From positions 1 to 61,784 of the forward strand of contig CANRHD010000013.1 of the NCBI GenBank assembly GCA_947630285.1: a DNA stretch of 61,784 bases. The letters run 5' to 3'. The DNA is from an uncultured Clostridia bacterium (GTDB lineage Bacteria > Bacillota > Clostridia > Oscillospirales > Acutalibacteraceae). The notes below the pieces were generated by a model, which was not told where the DNA came from, made no database searches, and saw only the letters and a list, made by a program, of their open reading frames with translations. Positions within the stretch are counted from its first letter, which is position 1. Each line of letters opens with the position of its first letter. This document shows, in pieces, positions 8,332-16,620 of the stretch. The translations under genes and the position numbers were made by a program.

Positions 8332-9342
8332 TTATACATCGTCGTCCCAGTTGTCGTCCTCTTCAAAGTCCGCTTTCATTACTTCACGAACGGCGGATAT
8401 AATTCCGTTGGCGTCTATGCCGACTGCCGCCATAATGTCCTCATGCAGTCCTATAGGTGCGAATTCGTCCTGATGGCCGAGCATCTTAAACGCACAGCCC
8501 TTGCCTGCCTGAGCCATAACCTCCGCCACCGCAGAGCCGAGGCCGCCCACAACGGAATGGTCCTCAACGGTTATAATTCTTCTTGTATCCATTACCGCCT
8601 TAATGACGGCTTCCCTGTCGATGGGTTTAATGGTGTGCATATTAAGCACCCTTACCTTTAAGCCGTCGGCGCTGTCGAGGAACTTCGCCGCTTCACGGGC
8701 CTGAAAAACACAGCTTCCGCAGGCTATTACGGTTATATCCGTACCCGGGTGAACCTCCACAGCCTTGCCTACCTCAAAGCCGTAATCCTCGTTATCATAA
8801 AGCACACGGTCAAAGCCCCTGTTTATGCGTATGTAATAGGGGCCGTAATTATTGTACGCCGCTTTTATGGCGTTTGCCGTTTCATAGCCGTCAGCCGGAC
8901 AGATTACCGTAAGGTTCGGCATTGAACGGGCAACGGCAAGATCAACTATGGCATGGTGAGTAGAGCCGGCCTGACCGAAAGAGGTGCCGGAATGTGTTGC
9001 GATAATTTTTGCATTTACATTCTGATAGCAAATATCCGTGTGGAGCTGGTCCGCCGCACGCAGTGAAGCAAAAACCGAAAATGTAGAGGCAAAGGGAACA
9101 AGACCTGCCCTCGCCATACCTGCGGCTACGCCTATCATATTCTGCTCGGCAATGCCCACATTAAATACCCTTTCGGGGCAGGCGTTTGTAAAGTCCTGAA
9201 GCTTTGTTGAAGTTGCAAGGTCTGCTGTGACCGCAACTATTTCCTTATGTTCCTTGGCAAGCTCTGCGAGCGTTTTGCCGTAAATTTCCGAAGTTGAGAG
9301 CTCCGGGGTTTCAATTACATTATAAACAAATCCGCCGGCCAT
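8332..9342 (-). CDS. Transketolase-like C-terminal subunit (pyrimidine-binding plus C-terminal domain)
   Basis: This 336-residue protein is the second half of a split transketolase. It holds the pyrimidine-binding domain with the cofactor-activating glutamate (Glu66 in NVGIAEQNM) and the segment HSGTSFGQAGSTHHAIVDLAVARSMPNLTVICPADG, then the transketolase C-terminal domain (from about 190). The gene starts in a TAATG overlap with the N-terminal subunit gene, and its AAGGAG site lies inside that gene, which implies translational coupling and a 1:1 complex. Together they should form a thiamine-diphosphate enzyme that moves a two-carbon ketol unit. Sugar phosphates are the default substrates; the SCP2-like and aminotransferase neighbours leave the real substrate open. 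The last 12 residues are strongly acidic (EEDDNWDDDV). Confidence 0.92.
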   Translation of the reverse strand: MAGGFVYNVIETPELSTSEIYGKTLAELAKEHKEIVAVTADLATSTKLQDFTNACPERVFNVGIAEQNMIGVAAGMARAGLVPFASTFSVFASLRAADQLHTDICYQNVNAKIIATHSGTSFGQAGSTHHAIVDLAVARSMPNLTVICPADGYETANAIKAAYNNYGPYYIRINRGFDRVLYDNEDYGFEVGKAVEVHPGTDITVIACGSCVFQAREAAKFLDSADGLKVRVLNMHTIKPIDREAVIKAVMDTRRIITVEDHSVVGGLGSAVAEVMAQAGKGCAFKMLGHQDEFAPIGLHEDIMAAVGIDANGIISAVREVMKADFEEDDNWDDDV

Positions 9343-10220
9343 TATTCAAACTCCTTTCCGCAGCGTTCAATGCGTTCTGCGCTGTATTTGTCCAGGTCAT
9401 TTGAGGCAATTTCCGCCATTGCGTCGTCTATTGCGCCGTAATGCCATTTATAATTGCCCTCTGTAAGCTTAATGCCTACGCCCTTTACCGTATCGGCAAC
9501 GATAACCGTCGGCTTTTCGGTACATTCGTGGGCGGCGTCGATAGCCCTGCAAAGTTCAACAATGTTATTGCCGTCAATAACTATGGTGTTAAAGCCGAAG
9601 GCGGTAAACTTATCCGCAAGCGGTTCAAGCTTCATAACATCTTCGGTGTTTCCGTCTATCATACAATGGTTTCTGTCAACGATGGTTATACATTTTGTCA
9701 AATTGTAGTGGTGAATGGTCATAAGGCCTTCCCAGTTGGAGCCCTCGTCAAGCTCGCCGTCGCCTGTGACTACATATGTATAATAGTCCTTGCCGAGTAC
9801 CTTTGCCGCTATCGCCGTGCCTGCCGCAATGGGGATACCGTGACCGAGCGAGCCCGTTGAAGCGTCAACCCCGACAACCTTGTTGGAGTCGAGATGAATA
9901 CCCATTTTAGAGCCCGAAAGGTTAAAGGTTTTCAACATTTCGGGGTCGTTAAAGCCCTTGTCGCAAAGCACGGGAGCATACGCAATTCCGGCGTGTCCCT
10001 TGCTGAGAATAAATCTGTCCCTGTCCTCCCAGCCGGGGTCGTCAACCTTAATGTTGAGATACCTGTAATAGAGTACTGTAAGAATGTCCATAACGCTCAT
10101 ACCGCCGCCGATATGTCCGCTTCCTGCCCAAACGGTTGTCTGAAGGCAGAGGTGGCGCAGCTCGTTGGCCTTGTTTTCAAGAGCAAGCCATTCTTCCTTT
10201 GTCAAAGGTGCTTTTTTCAT
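9342..10220 (-). CDS. Transketolase-like N-terminal subunit (ThDP pyrophosphate-binding)
   Basis: This 292-residue protein is the pyrophosphate-binding half of a split transketolase. It carries SGHIGGGMS (34-42), SKGHA (73-77), SLGHG (124-128) and the ThDP motif, which starts with GDGELDEGSNWE at 153 and ends with VDRN at 181-184. The usual NN at the end of this motif is RN here. A strong AGGAGG lies 11 bases before the ATG. It follows the aminotransferase gene by 57 bp and overlaps the C-terminal subunit by one base. Split transketolases of this form are common in Clostridia; most are annotated for the pentose phosphate pathway, but known relatives act on other ketols, for example DesAB of Clostridium scindens on cortisol. 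Confidence 0.93.
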   Translation of the reverse strand: MKKAPLTKEEWLALENKANELRHLCLQTTVWAGSGHIGGGMSVMDILTVLYYRYLNIKVDDPGWEDRDRFILSKGHAGIAYAPVLCDKGFNDPEMLKTFNLSGSKMGIHLDSNKVVGVDASTGSLGHGIPIAAGTAIAAKVLGKDYYTYVVTGDGELDEGSNWEGLMTIHHYNLTKCITIVDRNHCMIDGNTEDVMKLEPLADKFTAFGFNTIVIDGNNIVELCRAIDAAHECTEKPTVIVADTVKGVGIKLTEGNYKWHYGAIDDAMAEIASNDLDKYSAERIERCGKEFE

Positions 10221-10277
10221 GCTGAGATTTTCCTCCTTTTTTTGTTGCTTTTTTGTGAGGTGTGCAAATAATTTATA

Positions 10278-11534
10278 TTACGAATGTCTTTTGCGAACTA
10301 CATTAAAGGCGTCCTCGGCAATATCAACAGAGGTCTTAATATCCTCCTGAGTGAGCGAGGCGTTGATAAAGTGGTTGTGGTGCGAGGCAAGGAAAAGACC
10401 TCTTGAAACACATTCCGCAATCCACTCCTGATGAAGCATAAGGCTGTCGTCGTTTGCAATCCTGAGATAAAACAGCGCAGGCTCGCCCGAAACGACAAGG
10501 TCAAAGCCGTTGTTGGCGGCGGCCGCCTTTAAGCCGTCGGTAAGCTGTGTGCCCATTTTGCGGAAAAGCGTGGGAGTGTCAAGCTTTTTCATTTTGTCGA
10601 TACAGGCAATGCAGGCGGCAAACGGTACTGCGCTCATCCAATAAGAGCCCGTATAGGTCATACCAGAAACGGTGGATTTCATATGCTCGCCGCCGCAGAG
10701 AGCCGACATATTGTAGCCGTTTGCAAGCGCCTTGCAGAAGCAGATGAGATCCGCCTTGATGCCGTAATAGTGGTCGGAGCCTTTAAGGTCAAGACGGAAG
10801 CCCGTGCGAACATCGTCGAATATAAGCACAACGCCGTGCTCGTCGCACCATTTGCGTACAGCCGTCCAGTACTCCTTTGTGGCGACCTCGTTATCCTTAA
10901 AATTACCGTGGTCATACGGCTGGGCAATAAGCCCTGCAATATCACCGTCGTTTTCCTCATAAAGCCTGTCAAGCGCAGGAATGTCAAACCAGGGCGCTAC
11001 AAGGTTGTGGCAGACATCTTCGGGAAGAATACCGGGGTAGTCGATTTTCTGCGCCCACTGGAAATCCCCGTGGTAATAGCCTTTAAGGAAAATAATTTTT
11101 CTCTTGTGAGTATGCGCCCTTGCAGACATTACCGCAAGGGTTGTGGTGTCCGAACCGTTTTTGCAGAAGAAAGCCCAGTCTGCGGAGGCTACGGTATCGA
11201 CAAGGTTTTCGGCGCACTCAACCATTACGGTTGACGGCGCAGTTGTGCAGTTGCCCTTTTCGAGCTGAGCCTTTGCCGCGGCGTCAACATCGGGGTCGTT
11301 GTAGCCGAGTACATTGGGCCCGTAGGCGCACATATAGTCGATGTATTTGTTCCCGTCGGCGTCCCAAAAATATGAACCCTGCGCCTTTACTGAATAGTAC
11401 GGCCATTTGTTTATGGGTATCCATAAGCCCTCTGACGGGCCCAGGTGTCCGTAAATGCCGGCAGGTATTACCTTTAAGGCCCTTTCAAAATACTCACGGC
11501 CCTTTTCATGACTGTATTCGGGATATTTACTCAT
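10278..11534 (-). CDS. Class III (glutamate-1-semialdehyde-aminomutase-like) PLP aminotransferase, operon copy
   Basis: This 418-residue PLP enzyme has the class III fold. The phosphate-binding turn is CKNGSDTT (124-131), the ring-stacking region is YYHGD (153-157), Asp240 in LIFDDVRTGFR should bind the pyridine nitrogen, and Lys268 in CFCKALANG should form the Schiff base. It is closest in look to glutamate-1-semialdehyde aminomutases and the related sugar or omega-amino-acid transaminases; no haem genes are nearby. It begins 14 bp after the first SCP2-like gene with a GAGGTAAC site. It probably adds or removes an amino group on an aldehyde or ketone that is a substrate or product of the transketolase pair (inference). 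Confidence 0.88.
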   Translation of the reverse strand: MSKYPEYSHEKGREYFERALKVIPAGIYGHLGPSEGLWIPINKWPYYSVKAQGSYFWDADGNKYIDYMCAYGPNVLGYNDPDVDAAAKAQLEKGNCTTAPSTVMVECAENLVDTVASADWAFFCKNGSDTTTLAVMSARAHTHKRKIIFLKGYYHGDFQWAQKIDYPGILPEDVCHNLVAPWFDIPALDRLYEENDGDIAGLIAQPYDHGNFKDNEVATKEYWTAVRKWCDEHGVVLIFDDVRTGFRLDLKGSDHYYGIKADLICFCKALANGYNMSALCGGEHMKSTVSGMTYTGSYWMSAVPFAACIACIDKMKKLDTPTLFRKMGTQLTDGLKAAAANNGFDLVVSGEPALFYLRIANDDSLMLHQEWIAECVSRGLFLASHHNHFINASLTQEDIKTSVDIAEDAFNVVRKRHS

Positions 11535-11548
11535 CTTCTGTTACCTCC

Positions 11549-12310
11549 TCAAGCTAAATAAAGAGCAACTCTGTCGAGAAGTCTGTTCATATTATCTATC
11601 ATAGAAGCCATACCGTGTATTTCAACCGTGCCTTTGCAAAGCTCCTCAAGAGCGTTTACCTTGCCGTTGAAAAGGTCGGAGGCAAGCTTATAATCCGCAA
11701 ACGACATTATGGCCCTCGGGTTTTCGGGAGCCTTTTTAACCGTTCTCAAATGGTGGTTGTTTGCGCTTATCGTGGCGGTATCACAGCCCTTTATGCCGAA
11801 TGAAATATCGCCGTCAACTATGTACGAAGCGCTGTGCCTGCCTATTTCGTCGTGATTTGCAATCTGCGAAAGCGCAACGGCTATGGTGTAAAAGGTAAGT
11901 CTGGTAGAGAGGACAAAAAATTCCTCGTCCTTCATTGCCTCCTCGGTGGGCCGCATAAGCTCGGTAAGCCTGTCGGTAAGGGCGGTAAAGGTTTTGAGCA
12001 AAAAATTGATTTTTGAAAGCCCTATTGTGGGTACGGGCGTTACCGTGCCGTCGATAATCCTGTTAAACTTTTCGCACGAGGAAACAGGGATTTTTATATC
12101 GTAGTTTTTCAGGCCCTCCTCAAGCACACAGCCCTGAGCGGAAAACTTAAAGGTCGCAACGGGGCCGTCCTTAACCTCAAAAGCAAGATTTACGGGCTTT
12201 TTAAGTCCGGAAATGATTTCCTTTGCCTTGCCGTCAAGCTCGCACAAATTCTCAAGCGTACCGAGAACGGCAAACATATTTATGTATGCCATGGTTTTTG
12301 CGTCTGTCAA
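11549..12310 (-). CDS. SCP2-like protein (first gene of the transketolase operon), TTG start
   Basis: This soluble 253-residue protein has two SCP2-like parts: one around 40-125 and a clearer one around 165-253 (AIMSFADYKLASDLFNGKVNALEELCKGTVEIHG, then a C-terminal amphipathic helix). SCP2 domains bind lipids, sterols or acyl chains in a hydrophobic tunnel. The start is TTG at 12310: the site GGGGGA sits seven bases before it, while the first ATG (12292) has none. A TTGACT/TATCAT promoter lies just upstream. It shares the double-domain plan with the last gene of the operon, so the two may be paralogues or subunits. The fold is inferred by eye and the function is unknown. Confidence 0.58.
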   Translation of the reverse strand: MTDAKTMAYINMFAVLGTLENLCELDGKAKEIISGLKKPVNLAFEVKDGPVATFKFSAQGCVLEEGLKNYDIKIPVSSCEKFNRIIDGTVTPVPTIGLSKINFLLKTFTALTDRLTELMRPTEEAMKDEEFFVLSTRLTFYTIAVALSQIANHDEIGRHSASYIVDGDISFGIKGCDTATISANNHHLRTVKKAPENPRAIMSFADYKLASDLFNGKVNALEELCKGTVEIHGMASMIDNMNRLLDRVALYLA

Positions 12311-12344
12311 ATTAATTCCCCCTATATTTTAAAATACCGTTTAT

Positions 12345-12373
12345 ATGATACCAAAATTTGCATATAAAGTCAA
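12345..12373 (-). promoter_or_regulatory. Promoter of the SCP2/aminotransferase/transketolase operon
   Basis: Read on the minus strand, TTGACT (12368-12373) and TATCAT (12345-12350) are separated by 17 bp and sit about 35 bp before the TTG start. The same hexamer pair (TTGACT, TATCAT, 17 bp) drives the transporter gene that starts at 21902. Confidence 0.65.
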
Positions 12374-12424
12374 CAAACAAGGACATTTATTTTTTTAAAT
12401 TTTGTTTAAATTTACTATTAATTC

Positions 12425-12454
12425 GGGCTCAGTTCTTTTTAGCCCTGTTTTTTT
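12425..12454 (+). terminator. Weak terminator-like hairpin ahead of the SDR gene
   Basis: GGGCT (12425-12429) pairs with AGCCC (12441-12445) and is followed by eight T residues. No gene is read on the plus strand before it, so it may end a short transcript or shield the SDR gene from antisense transcription. An extended -10 (TGCTATACT, 12494-12502) follows and could serve the SDR gene. Confidence 0.4.
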
Positions 12455-12526
12455 ATTAAATTCACCGAAAAACGAGAAATTTTTTCATATTTATGCTATA
12501 CTATTAAAAAACGGACGGGTGATATT

Positions 12527-13252
12527 ATGAATAAATGCGCTATAGTTACCGGAGCTTCGAGGGGAATAGGCAGAGCCGTTGCAAAAAGGCTTGCCCGTGA
12601 CGGCTTCAGCCTTGCGCTTATTTACAAAAACAGCGCCGACAAGGCCGCAGAGCTCGCAGAAGAGCTTGAATGTGACGCAAAAATTTATAAATGCGATATA
12701 TCCGAGTCAAACAGCGTCAATAATACGGTAGAAAAAATAATTGAGGATTTTTCGGGCGTTTTTTTGCTTGTCAACAACGCCGGTATCGCACAGCAAAAGC
12801 TTTTTACCGATATTACCGACAGGGACTGGCAGGAGATGCTCTCCGTAAACCTTTCGGGCGCATTTTATTTTTCAAGAGCCGTTTTGCCGTATATGATACA
12901 CAATAAAAGCGGAAAAATAATAAATATCGCCTCCATGTGGGGAGAGACGGGAGGCTCCTGCGAGGTGCATTACTCTGCGGCAAAGGCAGGCATAATCGGA
13001 ATGACAAAGGCGCTTGCAAAGGAAACGGGGCTTTCGGGGATAACGGTAAACGCCGTCTCCCCCGGTGCGGTAAAAACCGATATGCTGTCCTCTTTCAGCG
13101 AACAGGAGCTTGACCTGCTTCAAAACGATATTCCGCTCAACCGCCTTGCAACGGCGGAGGATATTGCCAATGCGGTTGCGTTTTTGGCGAGCAGCGAGGC
13201 GGATTATATAACCGGACAGGTGCTTTCGGTGAACGGCGGAATTGTAATTTAA
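12527..13252 (+). CDS. Short-chain dehydrogenase/reductase (FabG/YmfI-like)
   Basis: This 241-residue classical SDR has the NAD(P)-binding motif TGASRGIG (8-15), NNAG (about 86-89), the catalytic Ser in INIASMWG and the YSAAK pair (Tyr/Lys). The end DYITGQVLSVNGGI is typical of FabG-like enzymes. Its length and solitary position also fit the EF-P 5-aminopentanone reductase YmfI, which is of this size in Firmicutes; I cannot separate YmfI from a FabG paralogue by eye. It is divergent from the transketolase operon, and whether it works with it is unknown. An Arg right after TGAS suggests NADPH. Confidence 0.85.
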   Translation: MNKCAIVTGASRGIGRAVAKRLARDGFSLALIYKNSADKAAELAEELECDAKIYKCDISESNSVNNTVEKIIEDFSGVFLLVNNAGIAQQKLFTDITDRDWQEMLSVNLSGAFYFSRAVLPYMIHNKSGKIINIASMWGETGGSCEVHYSAAKAGIIGMTKALAKETGLSGITVNAVSPGAVKTDMLSSFSEQELDLLQNDIPLNRLATAEDIANAVAFLASSEADYITGQVLSVNGGIVI

Positions 13253-13261
13253 TTATTTTTC

Positions 13262-13290
13262 TTGCAAAGAGGGCAAAAATAATATATACT
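13262..13290 (+). promoter_or_regulatory. Promoter of the unknown membrane protein gene
   Basis: TTGCAA (13262-13267), a 17-bp spacer and TATACT (13285-13290) lie 40 bp before the ATG at 13331. Confidence 0.5.
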
Positions 13291-13330
13291 CTGTTTATGC
13301 CCGTATTTTAACCATGAAAGGAAGATTAAT

Positions 13331-15109
13331 ATGGACCCTATCAATGTTGATTTCACTCACGGCAAGGGTGATGACAAGAACTCCAACAAGGCTGTTACCG
13401 ATGTCTACATTCCGCCCAAAAACGCAAAGGTCAAGATAATTGTAAACATCATTATAACGCTTGTAGTCGGAGCTGTTTTGTACTATTTTATGCTACCGGC
13501 GCTCAATTTCAAGGCTATTGAATTCTATATGTTTATAGGCTTTCTTTGCCTTGTTTATATTGCCCTTACCGCAATCACCTCAAAGGTTGCTCTGCACCCC
13601 GAATATCAGCCCTATTTAAGGAAACATTCAAAAATCCCCGGTATCATTATCGGTATTTTGGCCGTTGTGTGCATAATCGGTTTTATTATCGGCGCACAGA
13701 TTTTCAGGGCAAATTCCTATTCGCACCTTATAACGGTTGAAGAGGGCGATTTTGCGGAAGATGTCGCCGAGATCGACTTTTCGTCCGTTCCGACGCTTGA
13801 CTCGACCTCCGCAAACAACCTTGCCGTAAGAACCCTCGGCAATCTTTCGGATATGGTTTCGCAGTTCGTCGTTTCGCAGTACACGACACAGATAAACTAC
13901 AAGAGCACGCCCGTAAGGGTTCACGCTTTGGCCTACGGCGACTTCTTTAAATGGTTAAAGAATACAAAAGAGGGTCTGCCGGCTTATATTATTGTTGATA
14001 TGACAACGCAGAAGAGCGAAATGGTCCGTCTTAAAGACGGTATGAAATATTCGCCTGCCGAATACTTCAACAGAAATGTATTGAGGCATGTCCGCTTTAA
14101 TTTCCCGACATATCTTCTCGGCGAGCCGAACTTTGAGATCGACGAGAGCGGCAATCCCTATTGGATAGTTCCCATTATTGACAAAACAATAGGTCTTTTC
14201 GGCGGCACCGATGTAATAGGCGCAGTTGTAGTAAATGCGATAGACGGAAACTGTCAGGTTGTTTCGACAAGCCTTACCGGCGAGACAAAGCTCCCGACAG
14301 ATCAGTTTGTAACCGATGAAAAATGGCAATGGATAGACAGGGTTTACTCCGCCACCATACTCAACGAGCAGTACAACTACTACGGCAAGCTTTCAAACGG
14401 CTTTATCAATTCGCTCATAGGCCAGGAGGGCGTTAAGGTTACAAGCTCCGGCTACAATTACCTTGCGCTCAACGATGATGTCTATATGTATACGGGCGTA
14501 ACCTCGATAAGCTCCGACCAGTCGATAATCGGCTTTGTTCTGCTCAATCAGCGCACCAAGGAGACAAAATATTACTCCGTTTCGGGCGCACTTGAGGACA
14601 CGGCGCAGACTTCGGGCGAGGGCGCAGTTCAGCAGTATTCATACAAGGCCACATTCCCGTTGCTTCTCAATATAAGCGGCGAGCCCACCTACTTTATGGC
14701 GCTCAAGGATTCATCGGAGCTTGTTAAGATGTACGCAATGGTTAATGTTAAGCAGTCCACCATTGTCGGCACGGGCAAGGATCTCACACAATGCACCGAA
14801 AACTATGCCCAGGAGTTAAAGAAAAACGGAATTAATCTTGACATCGACATTGATTCCATGAGCGAAAACGACGCAACCTCCGAAAAAGAAAAGACAAAAG
14901 ATGTTGCAGGCACGGTAACCGAGATACGCTCCGTGGTAACTGGCGGCGAAACTTATTTCTATATCAAGCTTGACTCGGGCGACGCCTATTATAAAGTGGG
15001 CGTAAAGGACGCAGAAAAGGTTGTAATTCTCAGCGTTGGCGACAAGGCAACATTCGTAATTGACGAAAACGCAAAGGGCAGTATTATAACTGCCAAAAGC
15101 ATGAAATAA
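13331..15109 (+). CDS. Unknown membrane-anchored protein with three N-terminal helices
   Basis: I do not recognise this 592-residue protein. Residues 1-33 are polar and cytoplasmic in character, followed by three hydrophobic helices (about 34-57, 62-83 and 102-124) and then a large domain (125-592) that is probably outside the cell. The outer part has repeated beta-rich segments (VVVNAIDGNCQVVS, VYMYTGVTSI, VLLNQRTKETKYYSVSG). The last 70 residues (DVAGTVTEIRSVVTGGETYFYIKLD) look like a small beta-barrel. A conserved-looking FPTYLLGEPNFEIDESGNPYWIVP segment could be a hydrolase-inhibitor-like or cell-wall-binding part, but this is a guess. The gene has a clear AAAGGAAG site, its own promoter and terminator, and codon use similar to its neighbours. 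Confidence 0.7.
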   Translation: MDPINVDFTHGKGDDKNSNKAVTDVYIPPKNAKVKIIVNIIITLVVGAVLYYFMLPALNFKAIEFYMFIGFLCLVYIALTAITSKVALHPEYQPYLRKHSKIPGIIIGILAVVCIIGFIIGAQIFRANSYSHLITVEEGDFAEDVAEIDFSSVPTLDSTSANNLAVRTLGNLSDMVSQFVVSQYTTQINYKSTPVRVHALAYGDFFKWLKNTKEGLPAYIIVDMTTQKSEMVRLKDGMKYSPAEYFNRNVLRHVRFNFPTYLLGEPNFEIDESGNPYWIVPIIDKTIGLFGGTDVIGAVVVNAIDGNCQVVSTSLTGETKLPTDQFVTDEKWQWIDRVYSATILNEQYNYYGKLSNGFINSLIGQEGVKVTSSGYNYLALNDDVYMYTGVTSISSDQSIIGFVLLNQRTKETKYYSVSGALEDTAQTSGEGAVQQYSYKATFPLLLNISGEPTYFMALKDSSELVKMYAMVNVKQSTIVGTGKDLTQCTENYAQELKKNGINLDIDIDSMSENDATSEKEKTKDVAGTVTEIRSVVTGGETYFYIKLDSGDAYYKVGVKDAEKVVILSVGDKATFVIDENAKGSIITAKSMK

Positions 15110-15148
15110 AGCTGAAATTACCCACCTGCAAATTTTATACCAAAAGGA

Positions 15149-15182
15149 ACGGGGAGCTCCGCAAGAGTTCCCCGTAGTTTTA
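15149..15182 (+). terminator. Terminator of the unknown membrane protein gene
   Basis: An 11-pair stem (15149-15159 with 15165-15175, one G.T pair) and 5-nt loop are followed by AGTTTTA. Confidence 0.75.
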
Positions 15183-15217
15183 TGCACTTATTAATATAAT
15201 TGCTTTTTCAAAGCAAC

Positions 15218-15388
15218 GGGGAACCCCAGTGCGTGGGTTCCCCACCGAAAAACAGTCCACCGGACTGTTTTTCGCCCCTCCTGCGCTTTTTGAAGCACAA
15301 GAATTTCGCAGTCTGCGGACTGCGACGGGGGCTTTGCCCCTCGACCCCACCGCACTTTTGAAAAAGGCGGCCGAAAACTTTTAATATT
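15218..15388 (+). repeat. Dispersed hairpin repeat, copy A
   Basis: This segment fills most of the gap between two converging genes. It is a chain of short palindromes: a GGGGAACCC/GGGTTCCCC hairpin, an AACAGTCC/GGACTGTT hairpin, CGCAGTCTGCGGACTGCG, a GGGGCTTTGCCCC hairpin, then a CTTTTTGAAAAAGGCGG-like end. The same order recurs in copies B, C, D and E of this window. No protein is encoded. A bidirectional terminator (15417-15464) separates it from the minus-strand gene. Confidence 0.8.
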
Positions 15389-15416
15389 TGTTATTAAGTA
15401 AATCATAGTATAAGCA

Positions 15417-15464
15417 AAGCGGTCATACCAAGTAAACTCGGTATAACCGCTTAGTTTGTTTTTT
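15417..15464. terminator. Bidirectional terminator before the LRR/dockerin gene end
   Basis: Arms 15417-15429 and 15440-15452 pair with one mismatch; the plus-strand side ends in GTTTGTTTTTT. It can stop read-through from either direction. Confidence 0.65.
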
Positions 15465-15487
15465 CGCTTTAAAAGCTTTTGCTGTAA

Positions 15488-16585
15488 TTATTTCTTATTA
15501 ACAAGCTCAAGCGTTCCGGGATCTCTGAGCTTTACAACTATCTGAAGAACCCATTTTGCATCGACTATTGTTACCTTGCCGTCGTTGTCAAGGTCGGCGG
15601 CCTTTGCCTGCGCCTCGGTAAAGTTAACAAGATTTACAACATTCTGCAATATTATCTTTGCGTCGGAAATTGTAATCGGGATTTCCTCAAACTTGTTTTT
15701 CGCTTCGTTTGCATAGCTTTCTGCCGTAGAACCTTTAAAGCCGTGAACGGTTGTTTCGGAGAACACTGCGTTTTCGCCTATGTTGCATTTTCTGTTCAAA
15801 ATGTATATATCGGTCAGGTTGAGACATTCGTCAAACGCCCAGGAATCAATTTTCTCTACGCTTACCGGTACTTCTACGGTTGTTAATCCGTCGCAGCCGT
15901 AGAAGGTGTCTTCTTTTATAGCCGTAATGCTTTCGGGGATAGTTATACCCGTAATGCCGTCGCAATCCCAGAATGCGGCTTCATATATATCGGTAACCGT
16001 GCTCGGAATTTCATATTCGCCCTTTTTTCCCTCGGGACATCTTAAAAGAACTGTTTTATCCTTATTGAACAAAACTCCGTCCTGCGAAGAATACACTTCG
16101 TTGCCCTCTTCTACTTCAATAGCCTCAAGGTTGTAAAGGGGATCAAACATAAGATAAGGATTAATATTATCTACCGTTGCCGGTATGATTACTTTCTTAA
16201 TGCCGTCACGGTTGTGAAAATCATTATCGGTGAAAAAGAAATCGCCCGGTGTAGCGTCTCCTGCCGTTGCGTCGGCTTCGGTAGCGTCGGCTTCGGTAGC
16301 ATCGGCTTCGGTAGCGTCGCTCTCTGTGACATCAAGTTCAAATTTTTCTTTAAAAGTCATGTAGCTGACAGCCGTTACCGTGTAACCGTCTATTTCTGAA
16401 GGTATTACTACGGTTTCCTCATTGCCGTGGTAAAAGAATATTCCGGCTGTGCCGTCTTCAAATACAAGATATTCAAACTTTGAGCTGTTTTCCGCAAATG
16501 CGGCTATGCCTGCAAGCGGAAGAGAGGTTATTATCATTATTAATGATAACAGCAATGACATGCGCTTTTTTGAAATTAACTTCAT
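15488..16585 (-). CDS. Secreted BspA-type leucine-rich-repeat protein with dockerin-like C terminus
   Basis: This 365-residue exported protein starts with a signal peptide (KKRMSLLLSLIMIITSLPLAGIAAFAE). The middle has BspA/LRR_5-type repeats (TAIKEDTFYGCDGLTTVEVPVSVEKIDSWAFDECLNLTDIYI). An ATEAD tandem run lies at about 95-115. The last 50 residues resemble a type I dockerin: ISDAKIILQNVVNL, then DLDNDGKVTIVDAKWVLQ, whose second loop has the Ca-binding D-x-D-x-D pattern while the first loop is incomplete. The start is chosen at the third codon of the longest frame because GGAG then lies seven bases upstream. It may dock on a cohesin scaffold or mediate adhesion; no cohesin is in the window. 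A structured RNA and a strong promoter precede it. Confidence 0.85.
   Translation of the reverse strand: MKLISKKRMSLLLSLIMIITSLPLAGIAAFAENSSKFEYLVFEDGTAGIFFYHGNEETVVIPSEIDGYTVTAVSYMTFKEKFELDVTESDATEADATEADATEADATAGDATPGDFFFTDNDFHNRDGIKKVIIPATVDNINPYLMFDPLYNLEAIEVEEGNEVYSSQDGVLFNKDKTVLLRCPEGKKGEYEIPSTVTDIYEAAFWDCDGITGITIPESITAIKEDTFYGCDGLTTVEVPVSVEKIDSWAFDECLNLTDIYILNRKCNIGENAVFSETTVHGFKGSTAESYANEAKNKFEEIPITISDAKIILQNVVNLVNFTEAQAKAADLDNDGKVTIVDAKWVLQIVVKLRDPGTLELVNKK
16271..16315 (-). repeat. 15-bp tandem repeat encoding ATEAD units
   Basis: Three nearly exact 15-bp units (16271-16285, 16286-16300, 16301-16315, one base different in the third) are flanked by decayed units on both sides. They encode the run ATEADATEADATEAD, an acidic linker before the LRR part. 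In-frame slippage here would change linker length without a frameshift. Confidence 0.8.
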
Positions 16586-16620
16586 AATCATTCTCCTTTG
16601 TGTTGATATACGATGGTGTT

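Noticed and set aside
7435-12310. Calling the transketolase pair a steroid-17,20-desmolase (DesAB)
   Set aside because: The SCP2-like partners make it tempting, but most split transketolases act on sugar phosphates, and no hydroxysteroid dehydrogenase is in the operon. Kept only as an analogy.
12527-13252. Hydroxysteroid dehydrogenase identity for the SDR
   Set aside because: The sequence looks like FabG/YmfI in all visible motifs; divergent position next to the operon is not enough.
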